Assembly: GCF_000283155.1 (NCBI RefSeq)
Contig: NW_004454224.1
Span: 9,744,476-9,808,475 of the forward strand
DNA from: Ceratotherium simum simum
Lineage: Eukaryota; Chordata; Mammalia; Perissodactyla; Rhinocerotidae
Length of the DNA stretch: 64,000 nucleotides
Reading direction: 5' to 3'
How positions within the stretch are numbered: the stretch's first letter is position 1; each line of letters begins with the position of its first letter. The notes beneath the pieces are model-generated. The model saw only the letters and a list, made by a program, of their open reading frames with translations, was not told where the DNA came from and did no database searches. Both the position numbers and the translations under genes were made by a program. This document shows positions 19,901 to 30,360 of the stretch, in pieces.

Positions 19901-22900
19901 GGCAAGGACACACCTTTTGTCCCCACTGACAGACTCTTAAATGCGCTTAATGCAACGAGCAAGTGAGCCTTGTGAATTCTATCCTGCCCCATACACTTTC
20001 TCCAGTGTCCTCTGGGCGTCCTGGGCCCTCTAGCCCTCTGCTGGATGCTGGGATGTGGCCATGGATGAGACATCCATGCTGACCTAGGGACCCCACATCT
20101 GGGCAGTGGGTCTCACCTGGGTGGGGGCACCTATAGGAATCACTCAGGCAGCTTTTCCAAAATGCACCTTGTCTCATCCTGATATGCCTTTGGGGCTTTC
20201 CAGGGGATTCTAGGAAGTGTTCCATTGTGGAAAAACACTTGTGGGTCCAGAAAGGGACAGACAGGGAAACAATAATTTCCATGAGGTATGACAAGTGTCA
20301 CAATAGCCTTTCTCCTTGTTGGGGTTAATGAGGGCTTCACACAGGAGATGGAATTTAAGTGAGTTTTCTTTTAATTATTTTATTGAGGTCATATTGGTTT
20401 ATAACATTATGTAATTTCAGGTGTACATTATTATATATCAGTCTCTGTATAGACTACATCTTGCTTACCTCCAATAGTCTAGTTTTTATCTGTCACCATA
20501 CTTGAGTGGGTTTTAAAAGATGGTTAATAGAGTTTGCCAGATGAGCAGGCTAGAATTCCTAACAGGAACATAGACAGGCATGAAGATGTGAAATGAATAA
20601 AAATACAAAGGCAACCTCTATCCATTAGCACATACTGGAAGCTGGCAAATCCTAAGGTAAAGGGCTGATAAAAAAAAAAAAAAGACTATTTCTCTTGACA
20701 GGATGTCCTGGACATTTGGATAATAGAGATTGGCACTTATGAGGCAGGGAACGCAGGCTCTGCATGATCTGTTCTCTGAAGCAGACCCAGCATGCTCTTT
20801 AGTGGTAACCAGCTGGGCTCTCGCAGACCGGACCACCCGGGTGACCTACAACAAGTCAGCGAGCCTCACCACGTGTCTCCTACTTATACACCTGCCCCTA
20901 AGGTCCTTCTGAGGACTAAAAGTTAAGACATGTCACCCTGCACCTGGCCCAGGAAAGCGCTTGGGGAAAGAGTCTGTTCTCTGATTTGAGTTTGAGTCTG
21001 TGTCCCCTGTGCACTGGAAATGTGCGATCATCCCCCACTCTGGGCCTTCAGGGGGCTTCTGCCCCAACAGTGTTGCCTGCCAGGCAGTTCAGGCCCTGGG
21101 CAGCTGGAGAGCCTCCTCAGAAGCCCCTGGTGTCCCCTTGGAGTCACTACCCTCCCCTAAGGTAATCGCTACCCTTATTCTAATGCCTTAGATTACTTTA
21201 GCTTATTTTTTTAACTTTATATAAATTAATCACAGTGTGTACTCTTTTGTAACTAGTTTCTCTTGTTCAATGTTATGTTTGTGAGATGCATCCATGTTGT
21301 AGTATATAATTTAGTTTATTCTTGTTGGATTGCATCCCACTGTATGAATATACTACTTGTGGTACAGAATAATGGTCCCCCAAAGATGTCCTAATCTAAC
21401 TTTTGAACTTTTCTGTGAATATAAATTTATTCCAAAATAAAATATATATATATATTTAGTCAATGAGTAGTATTGATCCCTGTCCTAACCCCAGGAACTT
21501 GTGACTATGTTACCTTACCTGCTGTGAGATCATAGAAAGTATAGATATTGGTTTCTGCCCCAGTTCCTGGCACAGAGCTCCTAGAACTCCAGTAATTTCT
21601 AAGTGATAAGAGCACTGGGAGGCAAGTAAGAATTTTGTCTTTGTTTTGGGAGCCTCGTCTTCCTGCTGACATCACAGCTCCGTGTGGCCCGGACACGATT
21701 TTTCTAGGTTTCATCTTTGATGAGGCAGGACATGGTGGTCCCAGGAGCCACGAGGAGAAACATATCATTTTGGATTATCGCTGACTCTGCTGGGTTAACA
21801 TAACCGAGTAGGGATGGGGCCTTTCTCTTCCTGACCCTTGGACAGGCATTCTTACCTAGAGATGAAAGTAGGGCACAGAGTAAAAAGGAAATGTTTTTGG
21901 ATTGAGGTGGAGAGACGTAGTAAGCTGCTAATCAGGCAGGCTCAGTCCCTGATCCCTTCCGGAAATAACAGAAGCCTTTCTGAAATGCCGAGAGGCAGGG
22001 GCGTGGCTGTGCTGCGGCTCCCTTGGCAGAGGGGGGAGATGAGCTGCGGCTCCCTTGGCAGAGGGGGGAGATGAGGGGGAGGAGAGGCCGTGAGAGTCCC
22101 CGGCTTTTCCTCGTGAGCTCTCCATCCTCATCCGAGCCCCTTCTCCGCTGCCCTTGGGATCCAGGTCGCTCCACACCCTGCCAAAACTATGCCAAATTGT
22201 TGAGAAAGAAGATCAGAGGCTCGGGAGGGTTCAAGAGGAAGGGAGTCACCATGTGCATTCAGGAAACATCAAGGCAGGGAAACAGTAAGGATACTTTTGT
22301 TGCATTTTTAATGATGTGACAAAGGTTTTTCGGTGGTGGGGAGAAGAACAGGGATTTGCTTCCAGGAATGGCTGTCTCCACACCAGAGTGGAAGCCCGAG
22401 AGGCAGGGGCCTTGTGCATTTCGTTCACCGTTGTAGAGCATGTCCATGGTGTGAGGAGACAAATCAAACAGCAGATGAACTCGGGAAGGAAAGAAAGGCA
22501 GGAACATCTGCAGCTGAGAGAAGGAGGGGGAAGAAGACAGAGAAATACCAGAGAGGACACCAAGGGACAAGAGGAAACTCGGGAAGGGAGCAGTCAGCGG
22601 AGGAAGAGGGTAGGGAGAGGAGGAGGTCGAAGGGTGGTCCGTGCAGCGCCCATCTTGTCCAGGCTGGCTGAGGGGACGAATGAAGCAGAATTGGTCTTTC
22701 CAAGGTCAAATTATCTGCTCTCAAGCATAACAACTCCAGACCAAATGAAGCCCACCTCCCCCGGCCTTCCCTGCAGCATTAAGGGCCACAAGATGTTTTA
22801 CTTGGTTTTGTTTGTTTTCCAGAGTGTTCAAAATAATATGTTGGGGGCCTGGCCTCTGATCTCCACCTGGGAGAAGAAGTGGAGAAATCAGACTCGGATT

Positions 22901-25900
22901 TTCCCTTGCCTCCCTCAGACCTGGGCCAACAAGAATTACTGTCACCTTTTCCAGAAATTTCTTCTCTTTTTCTCCATCTCCAGTGACTCACATAGCTGGG
23001 GGATAGTTGGGAGGGATGCGAGGAATTTCTCAGTAAGTGGTTTGGAGGCAGCTGCTGGGTCCTCCTAGAGAGAGCCCACTGCCAAATTCTATTTTTCCGC
23101 CTCCCCTCCCCGTATGTTCCTGGGCCTGTGCCAGCATGTGGTCTGCAGAGAAACAAAGCCTGGCCCACCCACAGGGTGCATGAGGGCCAATCCCAAGTCC
23201 TCTTCCTCGGGGACCTTTTTTTGTTTCATTTTTATTATTATTAATTGTGGTAAAATACATATAACATAAAATTTACCGTCTTAACCATTTGTAACTGTGC
23301 AGTTCAGTACTGTAGTGTTAAGTACATTCACACTGTTGTGCAATCGATCACCAGGACTCTTTTCATCTTGCAAAACGGAAACTCTGTCCCCATTCAACAA
23401 CAACTCCCCATTCCCTCTCCCCAGCCCCTGACAACCACCATTCTACTACTCTACAATAGAGTCCCCCTACTCTAGGGACCTCCTATAAGTGGAATCGTAC
23501 AGTATTTATCTTTTTATGAAAGGCTTATTTCACTTAGTGTAATGTCCTCAAGGTTCATCCATGTTGCAGCATGGTCAGAATTTCTTCCTTTTTAAGGCTG
23601 AGTAATATTCCATTGTATGGATAGACCACAGGTTCTTCATCCATTCATCCATCGATGGACACTTGGGTTGCTTCCACCTTTTGGCTATTGTGAATAATGC
23701 TGCTATGAACATGGATGTACACATCTCTTTGAGACACTGCCTCTGGGGCCTCTGAAATTTCTGAGCAGACCCCAAGTGTGGGAACCCCAGACCCTTGTGG
23801 TCAGTTTGACCGTAAACCCTCTTGGCAGACACAGCTGTCCTCAGGTGCAGATTTCTTAGTAAACGTTGGGAGGCGCAGTGAGGGGCCTGTGGAGCCTTCG
23901 CCTCATTGGAAGGCTCCTGTTTTCTCCCGCTAACTCTTAGACGTGATGCTCAGATCAGCCACTGGAGGAGGAGGGGCCGGAGAGGTGCTGACAAGGAAAA
24001 GTGCTCACACTCCGGAGCCCGAGGACTGGACTCAGGGAAAGGACGTGGAGGGAGGGGCCTGGGCTCCAAGGCCAAAGTCAGAGACTTAGGAGACCGGGAG
24101 GGGTGTCGTGCAAGTCAGGGGATATTAACTCCCCGAGGAGAAGAGTCCTGTGTCATTTATCCTTGTGTGCCTCCCCGCCCTGGTCTGGAACAGTGGACCC
24201 GGGGTGAAACAGGCCCATTCTGCCGCCTCTCCCAGGTTCTCCAACTCCATGGCTTACTACGGCCTGGCCATGGACCTGCAGAAGTTTGGGCTCAGCGTGT
24301 ACCTGGTGCAGGTCCTGTTCGGGGTCATAGACATCCCGGCCATGCTGGTGGCCACCACCACCATGATTTACGTGGGCCGCCGGGCCACAGTGGCCTCCTT
24401 CCTCATCCTGGCCGGGCTCATGGTGATCGCGAACATGTTTGTGCCGGAAGGTGAGCCATCCGCCTCTGCAGTGACCGCCTGGGAGCCCCTGGGGTCTGGG
24501 GTCTGGGGGGAAACAAGTACAACAAGAGAACAAGGCTGAGGATCTGGAAAGAAAGTGACTGTCGATTAGTAGAGTTTTTATTAAGCACTTAGTGCCCAGT
24601 ATCAGCGTCACGGTGGAGAATCTACGAAGGACACGGGTCTTTGCCCTCAAAGCATTTACTGTCTTGTCAGGGAGATTATTAGACTGACGCGTAAAAACAG
24701 CTGGAGAGCCAACGGGCTGACTGCTGTGTGTCCACCTGGGGCCTGCCAGGCAGCATCTCAAGGGTTGAGAAGTCAGGATGTGAACCTCTGCTGGTCCTGG
24801 AGCAGTGGTTTGCAAACCTGGCAGTAACTGTCACCACCTGGAGACCTTTGAGACCTCCCAACGCCTGGGGGATCCAGGCCAGTGCACTTAGTCTCAAGGA
24901 GTGGGACCAAACCTCAGTATATAAAAAACTGCCCGGTGATTCCAGCAAGAAGCCAGGGTTGAGTGTCAGAGTCCTAGAGCGTGTGCTAAGCCGAGGGCCC
25001 AGCTGAGACCCCAGCTCTGCCCCCACAGCCTCGGGCACGCTGTCTGAGCTCTGTGCTTCAGTCCTCCCCTGTAAGATGGGTAGATTATCACTATTGATAT
25101 GTTGACGTATTTCCTTCTGATCCTTTTTCCCATTTATAGATTTTGCATTTGACATAATTAAGATATATTTTATATGTGTATATATATAATACTATAAATA
25201 AGATTATATATGTGTATGTGTGTGTATATATATATAAAATGTATCCTTTTTCACTATATGTTGTAACATAAACAGGCTTTTCTATGTTAGTACAAATGTT
25301 TCATGACCCTAATTTTTTTATTACTATATAATATTTCATCTAGATTGGTGTTATTCAGCTCTGGCTGCACATTGGACTCTCCTGGGGACCTTTAAAAAAA
25401 TACCCAAACTTGAGCCCGTCCCCAAGAGGCTTTGCTCTGGTGGAGACGGGGTAGGGCCCAGGTGTCAGTGTTTTATAAAATCTCCTCTCCTGATTCCGTG
25501 TGCCACCGGAGCTGCCACCAGATCCAGAGGACAGGCCATCTGTAGTTTCCTTGACCTTTGCCCCCACGTTCGACACGCACATTGGAGTTTTGTTATTTAG
25601 GACCATGCTGAGCGTATTCACAGTGATGGTAACAGCTAACATTTAGTGAGCTCTGAGCACTTTGCCAACCTTATGACAAGCCTGGGAAGCAGTGCTGGTA
25701 TTTTCCTCATTTTACAGGTAAGGATAGAGAGGCTCAGAGAGGTTAAGTAACAGTAACCGAGGTCACCCAGCTGAGTCAGAGCTGGGATTTGAACCCAGGC
25801 CTAACTCCAAATCTTGTCTGCCTCCCCAGCTGGACTTGATGACAGATGGAAATCAGGGAGGAAGGAGGCAGATGTCAGAGAAGGGCACCATGGGGGCTTC

Positions 25901-28900
25901 TGGGTCCCAGCTGGGAACAGCGAGGTGGTGGAAATCTGGATTCTCCTCCACCATGACTCTGCCTCCCTCCTCCCCCTTAGGGCTCTAAGCCTCCCCCCTG
26001 CCTCCTCCCCCGCCCCTGTCCCCTCCTGAGTCCCTGCCACTGCCACCACTACCCCCCTCTGCCTCCCTGCCCCCCGTTCTGGCTCTGTGCTCTCCACCCC
26101 CCACAGCTCTGCCTCCCCCGTCCCCAGATATGCAGACCCTGCGCACGGCCCAGGCGGCTCTGGGCAAAGGCTGCCTGGCCAGCTCCTTCATCTGCGTGTA
26201 CCTGTTCACAGGAGAGCTGTACCCCACGGAGATCAGGTGGGTGCATGGGGGGAGGCAGAGGGGCGCCTGCCCCAGACCGGGAGGCCCTGGGGCTCCAGGC
26301 TGACACCTGCTCTGCCCGCTCACACCCAGGCCCTAGCACTCTCTGCCCTCTGGGGGGTCCAGGCCACAGCTGCTGACCTGTCCCCACTCCTCGGACAGGC
26401 AGATGGGGATGGGCTTCACCTCGGTCAACGCCCGCCTCGGGGGCCTGGCGGCTCCCCTGGTCACCATGCTCGGGGAGTTCAGCACGGTCCTGCCGCCCGT
26501 GGGCTTCGGGGCCGCCTCCATCCTGGCTGGGCTGGCCGTCTGCTTCCTGGCTGAGACCCGCAACGTGCCCCTGGTGGAGACCATCGAGGCAATGGAGAGG
26601 AGGTGAGGGGCCTCCAGGCACAGCAGGGTGGGGGTGGCCAAACAGGCTGTGGGTTCCCGTGAAACAACTTCGGGGCAAAGAGTATCCTCCAGCTGCTGCT
26701 AAAACATCCTGGCTGGACCAGTGAGAACTGTGCAGAAAGACTAGCCATGCTTACCCGCCTCCATCCCCAGAGGCTTAGCTTTCCAAAGGACAGACCCAAC
26801 AACGAAGGGTGAAATAGAAACAAGAATAAACTGTAGACCGGGAAAAATAGGAACATGAGTTGAAGTGAATCTTGGCAGAGCAGTGGGATGATGGTTTGGG
26901 GGAGGAGAGGTGCCGGACTTTGAAGCAAAGACAGCCCCCTGTGGCTGCTGCCTAGGGCTTTGCATTTGGCTCAGAGCTTCCTGGCTACAGAAAGGGAGAC
27001 CCCGTGAATGACTTTTGTTTATTGTCAGAGAGGAAAAGGAATACAGTGCCTTGGGGAAAATGAAGCTTTTCTTAGCAATTAGCACTAGAAGAAATTTCTC
27101 TCGTCAGTCTCTTTAGAGCGGTCACTGAGTAAGGTGATAGCAATGTCCTTGACAATGTTCCTAAAACAAGTGCCAGAGGGGACTTGGGATGGCTTCTTGA
27201 AGCATTCCTCAGCAACAGTGGGCTCAGTGAAGACCCTGAGTTTTGGGGTGCAGGCGCAGGGAAGGTAACAGAGCTCAAGTCTGTAGCTTTCTCTGAGAGT
27301 CCAGCTCGATCCCACAGCTGAACCCATCTATGTCCAGAGGCCTATGTGGGTTGACTGTGATTGCAACCCTTAAAAATACGCCCCCCATGAACATCCCGTG
27401 TCTCACGGGATGAACCGTGACAAAGGCTCGACTCATAGATCAAGGGTATAGCCCTTGGCAAGTCCTGTTCATTCCGCCTCCAAAACGTGTTTTGGATCTG
27501 TCCATCTCTGTCCACCCTGTGGCCATCCCTGTCCTCCTAGCCACTGTCATCTCTTGTCATTTTTTTCCTGGATGCTTTAAATTTTTTAAATTATCTCCAA
27601 ATTATCTATATTGAGCGGGTTTTCTTTGGTCATCAGGGGGAAGAAGCACGCAATGGAAAAATTATAGGAATCCAATTAAGTCATTTCCCAGACACAGGGC
27701 AGCCTTTCTTCAGGCCTGGAAACTAGGGGAGGGATCTGGGGAGATGCTGATGCTCCCTAAAGTCTGCCAAGATGGCAGAAAGACCCAGAAGAGAGGCAAA
27801 TTGGCCTGGAGAAAGGTCAAGGCTCCAACCAGTAACCTTCCATGGAGCTCTTCCCACTGAGAGGGGGGACATGGAAAGGCGAGGATAGGGGGATATGTTT
27901 TCAACCTTTCAGTGGTCCAGCTTTCCAACAAGGCCAAAGCCCAGGTCCTTGGTCAGCTGGGACCTCCTGCCACCCTCCCACCCGTGGTGAGCACCAGTTG
28001 CACAGCTGACCCAGCATGTTTTTAATGCTAACTTTATGATATTTCAGACATTAAAAAAGAAGATCATGGATTTCAGGTCACACAACTGGCTGGCTCTAGT
28101 CATCTTTGCTCATTTGATGAGTTTAAGAAGTAGTGTTGAGCAAGCCTAACTAGTGCAGCAGTTGAATCTGGAGAATATCTGCTTCTGGAATTTTGGAATC
28201 ATCTTTGAAAGGGATGGGGAATCTATTAAGTGAAACTGGGGAGAAACAAGCCAGCGAGGGAGGCTCCCGCTTGTCCGCCCCCACCCACAGGCACACAACA
28301 CGTAAAACCAAGAAGCTGAATGAACACAAGGGATAGAGTCAGAAAGACCAGGAGGCTTAAAGCGCAGAAAAGAGAGACGTAGGCCAGTAGAACAAGAAGA
28401 AAGAAATGTTTCTTTTTTTTTTTTTCTTTTTGGCGAGGAAGATTGGCTCTGAGCTAACATCCGTTGCCAATCATCCTCTATTTTGTATATGGGACGCTGC
28501 CACAGCATGGCTTGATGAGTGGTGTGTAGGTCCGAGCCCGGGATCCAAACCCACAAACCCTGGGCCACTGAAGCGGAGTGCGTGAACTTAACCACTACGT
28601 CTCTGAGCCAGCCCCAAGAAATATTTCTTTATGATTATGTTAAGAAATAATCACCCCCACAAAAAATGGCTTAAACCATTGAACTAAAAGATTAGAAATA
28701 GAAGAGTTAAAAGGTAAGGATGAAAACACTAATAAAATGTTTTGAACATTGAAAAAGTTCTAAAAATGGAACCAGCTAAAGTAGACAGGAGAGATTGGCA
28801 AGATATGTAAATGATTAAAACAGGAAAATATGAAAACTAAGACTGTTAGGTAGGAGAACAAATAATTCTCAGCCTGTGCGCTACGATAAAATAAACTAGA

Positions 28901-29777
28901 AGAGACTGAAGATGAGTCATTTCAAAGACGAGAGGGTTTGGGGCCAGCCCCATGGCCTAGTGGTTAAGTTCAGCGTGCTCCGTTTTGGCGGCCCAGGTTT
29001 GGTTCCCAGGCACAGACTTACACCACTCATTGGCAGCCATGCTGTGGCAGCAACCCCCATACAAAATAGAGGAAGATGGGCACAGATGTTAGCTCAGGGT
29101 GAATCTAGAGGGTTAAAAGAGAAAAAGGCCAAATTGGATTTGGTGAAAGGGCAGAAAGCCTAGGGGGCAGCCTTCGGGCTCTGTGGGAGGCTATTCCAAG
29201 TGACTTGCCTAACTCTGGGCCTCCCTGCCTCCCGGGGCTGGCTCTACCTGAGGCAGGGGGAGAAGGACAGTGCCAAGTCCCCAGGGCCTCTGCTGATGCC
29301 CTGGTCTGCAGGCAAGCCAGACCCCACTGGGTGACCTTGAGTGTGTGTCTGGCCTCAGGGCCTCATTGGAAAACTCTTCGACCCTGAAGCCTTTCCAAGT
29401 CTAGCTCTTAAACCAGGCCAGCCTCTGCCAGCTGTGAGACCTCAGGAATGGGGCAAGGAGGGAGTGGAAGGGACAGCAGGAGGGCACCCGCTGAGTATCC
29501 CATGAGAACTAGAGGAAGAGCCGCTGCGGCTTCTGCCTTCCTTGGGGGCTTTGAGACAGTGGAGACACACACCTTGCACGTGGCACAAACACCCTTGAAC
29601 ACCACGCACACACCACCTGCCCCTCCACCTCCCTTCTACATTCCCATGTCATTTTTCCAATTGTCTTTTCCTTTCGATAGAGTCAAAGAAGGCCTTTCCA
29701 AGAAGGATGCAGAAGAGAAGAGTGAAGAAATCTCTCTTCAGCAGCTGGGAGCTTCTCCCCTCAAAGAAACCATCTAA
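13545..29777 (+). CDS. SLC22A20: Organic anion transporter OAT6, SLC22 family, 10 exons, intact frame
   Basis: A plasma-membrane major-facilitator carrier of the SLC22 organic anion branch. Mouse Oat6 is expressed in olfactory mucosa and testis and carries estrone sulfate, small organic acids and odorants. Ten exons join by GT-AG with matching phases: 13545-13919, 13993-14096, 15593-15747, 17981-18149, 18742-18865, 19749-19864, 24236-24450, 26128-26236, 26399-26602, 29681-29777. They give 555 codons, close to mouse (about 556). The start [17 protein letters not shown] is the family N-terminus with a good initiation context (gtggccatgg); the frame is also open upstream to 13398 but that part is unlike the family. 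Visible: TM1, a large extracellular loop with N-glycosylation sites NFT, NAS and NTS, the MFS motif GSVADRLGRK, and YPTEIRQMGMG. The human orthologue is a pseudogene; SLC22A6/A8 are less likely because of synteny. Confidence 0.93.
13993..14096 (+). CDS. SLC22A20: SLC22A20 exon 2: TM2
   Basis: Acceptor ccccgcag, donor ag|gtgagc. It encodes [16 protein letters not shown] and a TM2 ending GSVAD, plus two bases of the Arg in the MFS motif. Confidence 0.94.
14097..15592 (+). other. SLC22A20 intron 2
   Basis: About 14110-14460 is A/T-richer and LINE-like (cagataatccctataatac; tctggctttttctttac). A (GAAT)n microsatellite lies at 14926-14958. The rest is unique. Confidence 0.55.
14926..14958 (+). 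repeat. (GAAT)n microsatellite
   Basis: Tandem tetranucleotide with about eight units, including two gagt variants, in SLC22A20 intron 2; the preceding 14880-14920 text resembles the tail of an L2/MIR. Confidence 0.85.
15593..15747 (+). CDS. SLC22A20: SLC22A20 exon 3: MFS motif and TM3-TM4
   Basis: Acceptor cggctcag, donor g|gtgagt. It completes DRLGRK and encodes two membrane segments through GIILNSLSL, 51 codons plus split ends. Confidence 0.93.
16547..16613 (+). repeat. (CA)n microsatellite, compound
   Basis: Two CA runs separated by cccctacgtgtacatacacaccctataga. Likely polymorphic. Confidence 0.9.
17310..17830 (-). repeat. LINE-1 fragment, antisense
   Basis: Phrases typical of L1 complement: tttgcccgtttttcctttggcttgttgg, gatttgtaagaactcttcc, and ggtccacttggaatttacc. 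T runs near 17560-17590. Confidence 0.75.
17981..18149 (+). CDS. SLC22A20: SLC22A20 exon 4: TM5-TM6
   Basis: Acceptor ctctgcag, donor tg|gtatgt. It encodes [14 protein letters not shown] through FLIFFLYS; the WMPT segment after TM4 is characteristic of OATs. Confidence 0.94.
18150..18741 (+). other. SLC22A20 intron 4
   Basis: A MIR-like segment is probable near 18340-18500 (gtggcattttataggaaggaaactgaggg). No other feature. Confidence 0.5.
18742..18865 (+). CDS. SLC22A20: SLC22A20 exon 5: cytoplasmic loop
   Basis: Acceptor gtcccag, donor gag|gtaggg. It encodes the SLC22 signature [10 protein letters not shown] and a basic helix ([13 protein letters not shown]), 41 codons. Confidence 0.94.
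18866..19748 (+). repeat. SLC22A20 intron 5 with MIR SINEs
   Basis: MIR at about 18990-19100 (ggctgtgcaatctgggataaataa; cagtttacccatctgtgc) and another at about 19240-19460 (catttattgagccccacaccaggcactgtgc). An A/T-rich aataaaat run separates them. Confidence 0.7.
19749..19864 (+). CDS. SLC22A20: SLC22A20 exon 6: loop end and TM7 start
   Basis: Acceptor ttgcccag, donor tg|gtaggt. It encodes [12 protein letters not shown] through KVTCCLMVV, 38 codons; [11 protein letters not shown] is typical of the family before TM7. Confidence 0.93.
20365..20510 (-). repeat. LINE-1 3' end, antisense
   Basis: Matches the complement of the L1 3' tail at 42000-42110 in this window: ttggtttataacattatgtaatttcaggtgtacattattatatatcag. 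Confidence 0.85.
22011..22074 (+). repeat. 32-bp perfect tandem duplication
   Basis: The unit beginning gctgcggctcccttggcaga and ending ggggggagatga occurs twice back to back (22011-22042, 22043-22074) with no mismatch. Confidence 0.95.
23216..23745 (-). repeat. LINE-1 3' end, antisense (L1M class)
   Basis: Complement of L1 3'UTR and ORF2 end: tggtaaaatacatataacataaaatttacc, caaggttcatccatgttgcagcatg, ccattgtatggatagaccac, ttttggctattgtgaataatgctgctatg. Confidence 0.88.
24236..24450 (+). CDS. SLC22A20: SLC22A20 exon 7: TM7-TM9
   Basis: Acceptor ctcccag, donor g|gtgagc. It encodes [18 protein letters not shown] and further membrane segments through MFVPE, 71 codons. It follows the largest intron of the gene (about 4.4 kb). 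Confidence 0.94.
24451..26127 (+). other. SLC22A20 intron 7
   Basis: Two MER5A-like non-autonomous hAT fragments are likely (about 24800-25010; about 25345-25490), then an A/T- and GT-rich low-complexity segment (25165-25245), LINE-like text to 25330, and a MIR at about 25620-25800 (gtgagctctgagcactttgcc; agagaggctcagagaggttaag). Confidence 0.6.
25165..25245. repeat. AT/GT-rich low-complexity microsatellite
   Basis: Alternating tatgtgtatatatata, tgtgtatgtgtgtgtatatat in SLC22A20 intron 7. Confidence 0.8.
26128..26236 (+). CDS. SLC22A20: SLC22A20 exon 8: TM10 and YPTEIR
   Basis: Acceptor tccccag, donor ag|gtgggt. It encodes [14 protein letters not shown], the helix [14 protein letters not shown], and YPTEI plus split Arg. 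Confidence 0.94.
26399..26602 (+). CDS. SLC22A20: SLC22A20 exon 9: TM11-TM12
   Basis: Acceptor cggacag, donor ag|gtgagg. It encodes [15 protein letters not shown] through ETIEAMER, 67 codons; ETRNVPL is the usual post-TM12 element. Confidence 0.94.
28412..28615 (-). repeat. ERE SINE, antisense
   Basis: T run, gattggctctgagctaacatc body, and tctgagccagcccc end. Flanks aagaaatgtttcttt and aagaaatatttcttt look like a slightly decayed duplication. Confidence 0.9.
28940..29106 (+). repeat. ERE SINE, 3'-shortened
   Basis: Head ggggccagccccatggcctagtgg. The body ends at ttagctcagggtgaatct without the usual A tail. An 8-mer, agagggtt, flanks it at 28931-28938 and 29107-29114. Confidence 0.88.
29681..29777 (+). 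CDS. SLC22A20: SLC22A20 exon 10: cytoplasmic tail and stop
   Basis: Acceptor ttcgatag. It completes an Arg codon and adds a charged 31-residue tail ([13 protein letters not shown]...LKETI), then TAA at 29775-29777. The short hydrophilic tail with Lys/Glu runs fits OATs. Confidence 0.88.
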
Positions 29778-30360
29778 GCTGTGGAGAGCCTTGTGCTTGC
29801 CTGTGGCGCCTCAGCTGGGGTCCAGACAGCCCCGGGGTTTTCTCCCCACACTGACGGGGGCGAGGTTGGCCAAGGACCATTGGCTCTGCAAGCCCATGCC
29901 GAAGAGCCGCCCACGAACCAGGGCGGAGGCTGCTGGAAGGAAACTGACCAGCAGCAGCCAGTTGACATTACAAATGAATAGAAAGTCAGGAGATACAGCG
30001 CCCAGGGACCAAAGGGGGAACTCTTCCTTTCCCATCCTCTAATCTGTCCCTTAATACCTCTCTGTTCGTTCCTGTTCCACCTGAAAACGCTGTCTTTGCA
30101 GAGTTAGGGTGACATTTCTGCCCCTGTTGGCCCTGGAACAGCCCCGCCCCACGTGTCCTTGAGGAACCTTCCAAAACTCAGTGTGCTCCACTCATTTGAC
30201 ATTTACTCCTCCCTGCCTTATCTGATTAAAGCTCTCTTCACCTGTGTGTGTGACTTACCTCTTCCACTGACAAACGTCTCCGCGGCAGAGCCTTCTTGCC
30301 CCTCGAAGTGGGCCTGGAAGATGGTACATGCTCCATAAATAGTTGGTGAATAAATGACGA
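29778..30360 (+). other. SLC22A20: SLC22A20 3' untranslated region (probable)
   Basis: Non-coding sequence after the stop with two candidate polyadenylation signals: ATTAAA at 30225-30230 followed by a TG-rich stretch (cctgtgtgtgtg), and AATAAA at 30349-30354. The first has the better downstream GU-rich element. Confidence 0.6.
30225..30230 (+). terminator. SLC22A20: SLC22A20 polyadenylation signal candidate ATTAAA
   Basis: Common variant hexamer about 450 bases past the stop, followed within 15-25 bases by tcacctgtgtgtgtgac, a GU-rich downstream element. Confidence 0.55.

Larger units (their letters stand above)
19865..24235 (+). other. SLC22A20 intron 6
   Basis: The largest intron of the gene. 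It holds antisense L1 3' ends (20365-20510 and 23216-23745), a further LINE-like piece at about 21190-21360, a possible old LTR/DNA-element fragment at 21365-21520 (gaataatggtcccccaaagatgtcc), a 32-bp tandem duplication (22011-22074), and a purine-biased stretch at 22440-22640. The 250-codon frame 22316-23068 has no recognisable protein and is not called. Confidence 0.6.
26603..29680 (+). other. SLC22A20 intron 9
   Basis: Mostly unique intron with two EREs (28412-28615 antisense, 28940-29106 sense). Low-complexity A-rich text at 28620-28900. No gene recognised. Confidence 0.6.

Noticed and set aside
22316..23068. 250-codon frame in SLC22A20 intron 6
   Set aside because: Charged, repeat-free but unrecognisable, inside an intron and partly in a purine-biased region; no splice or homology support.
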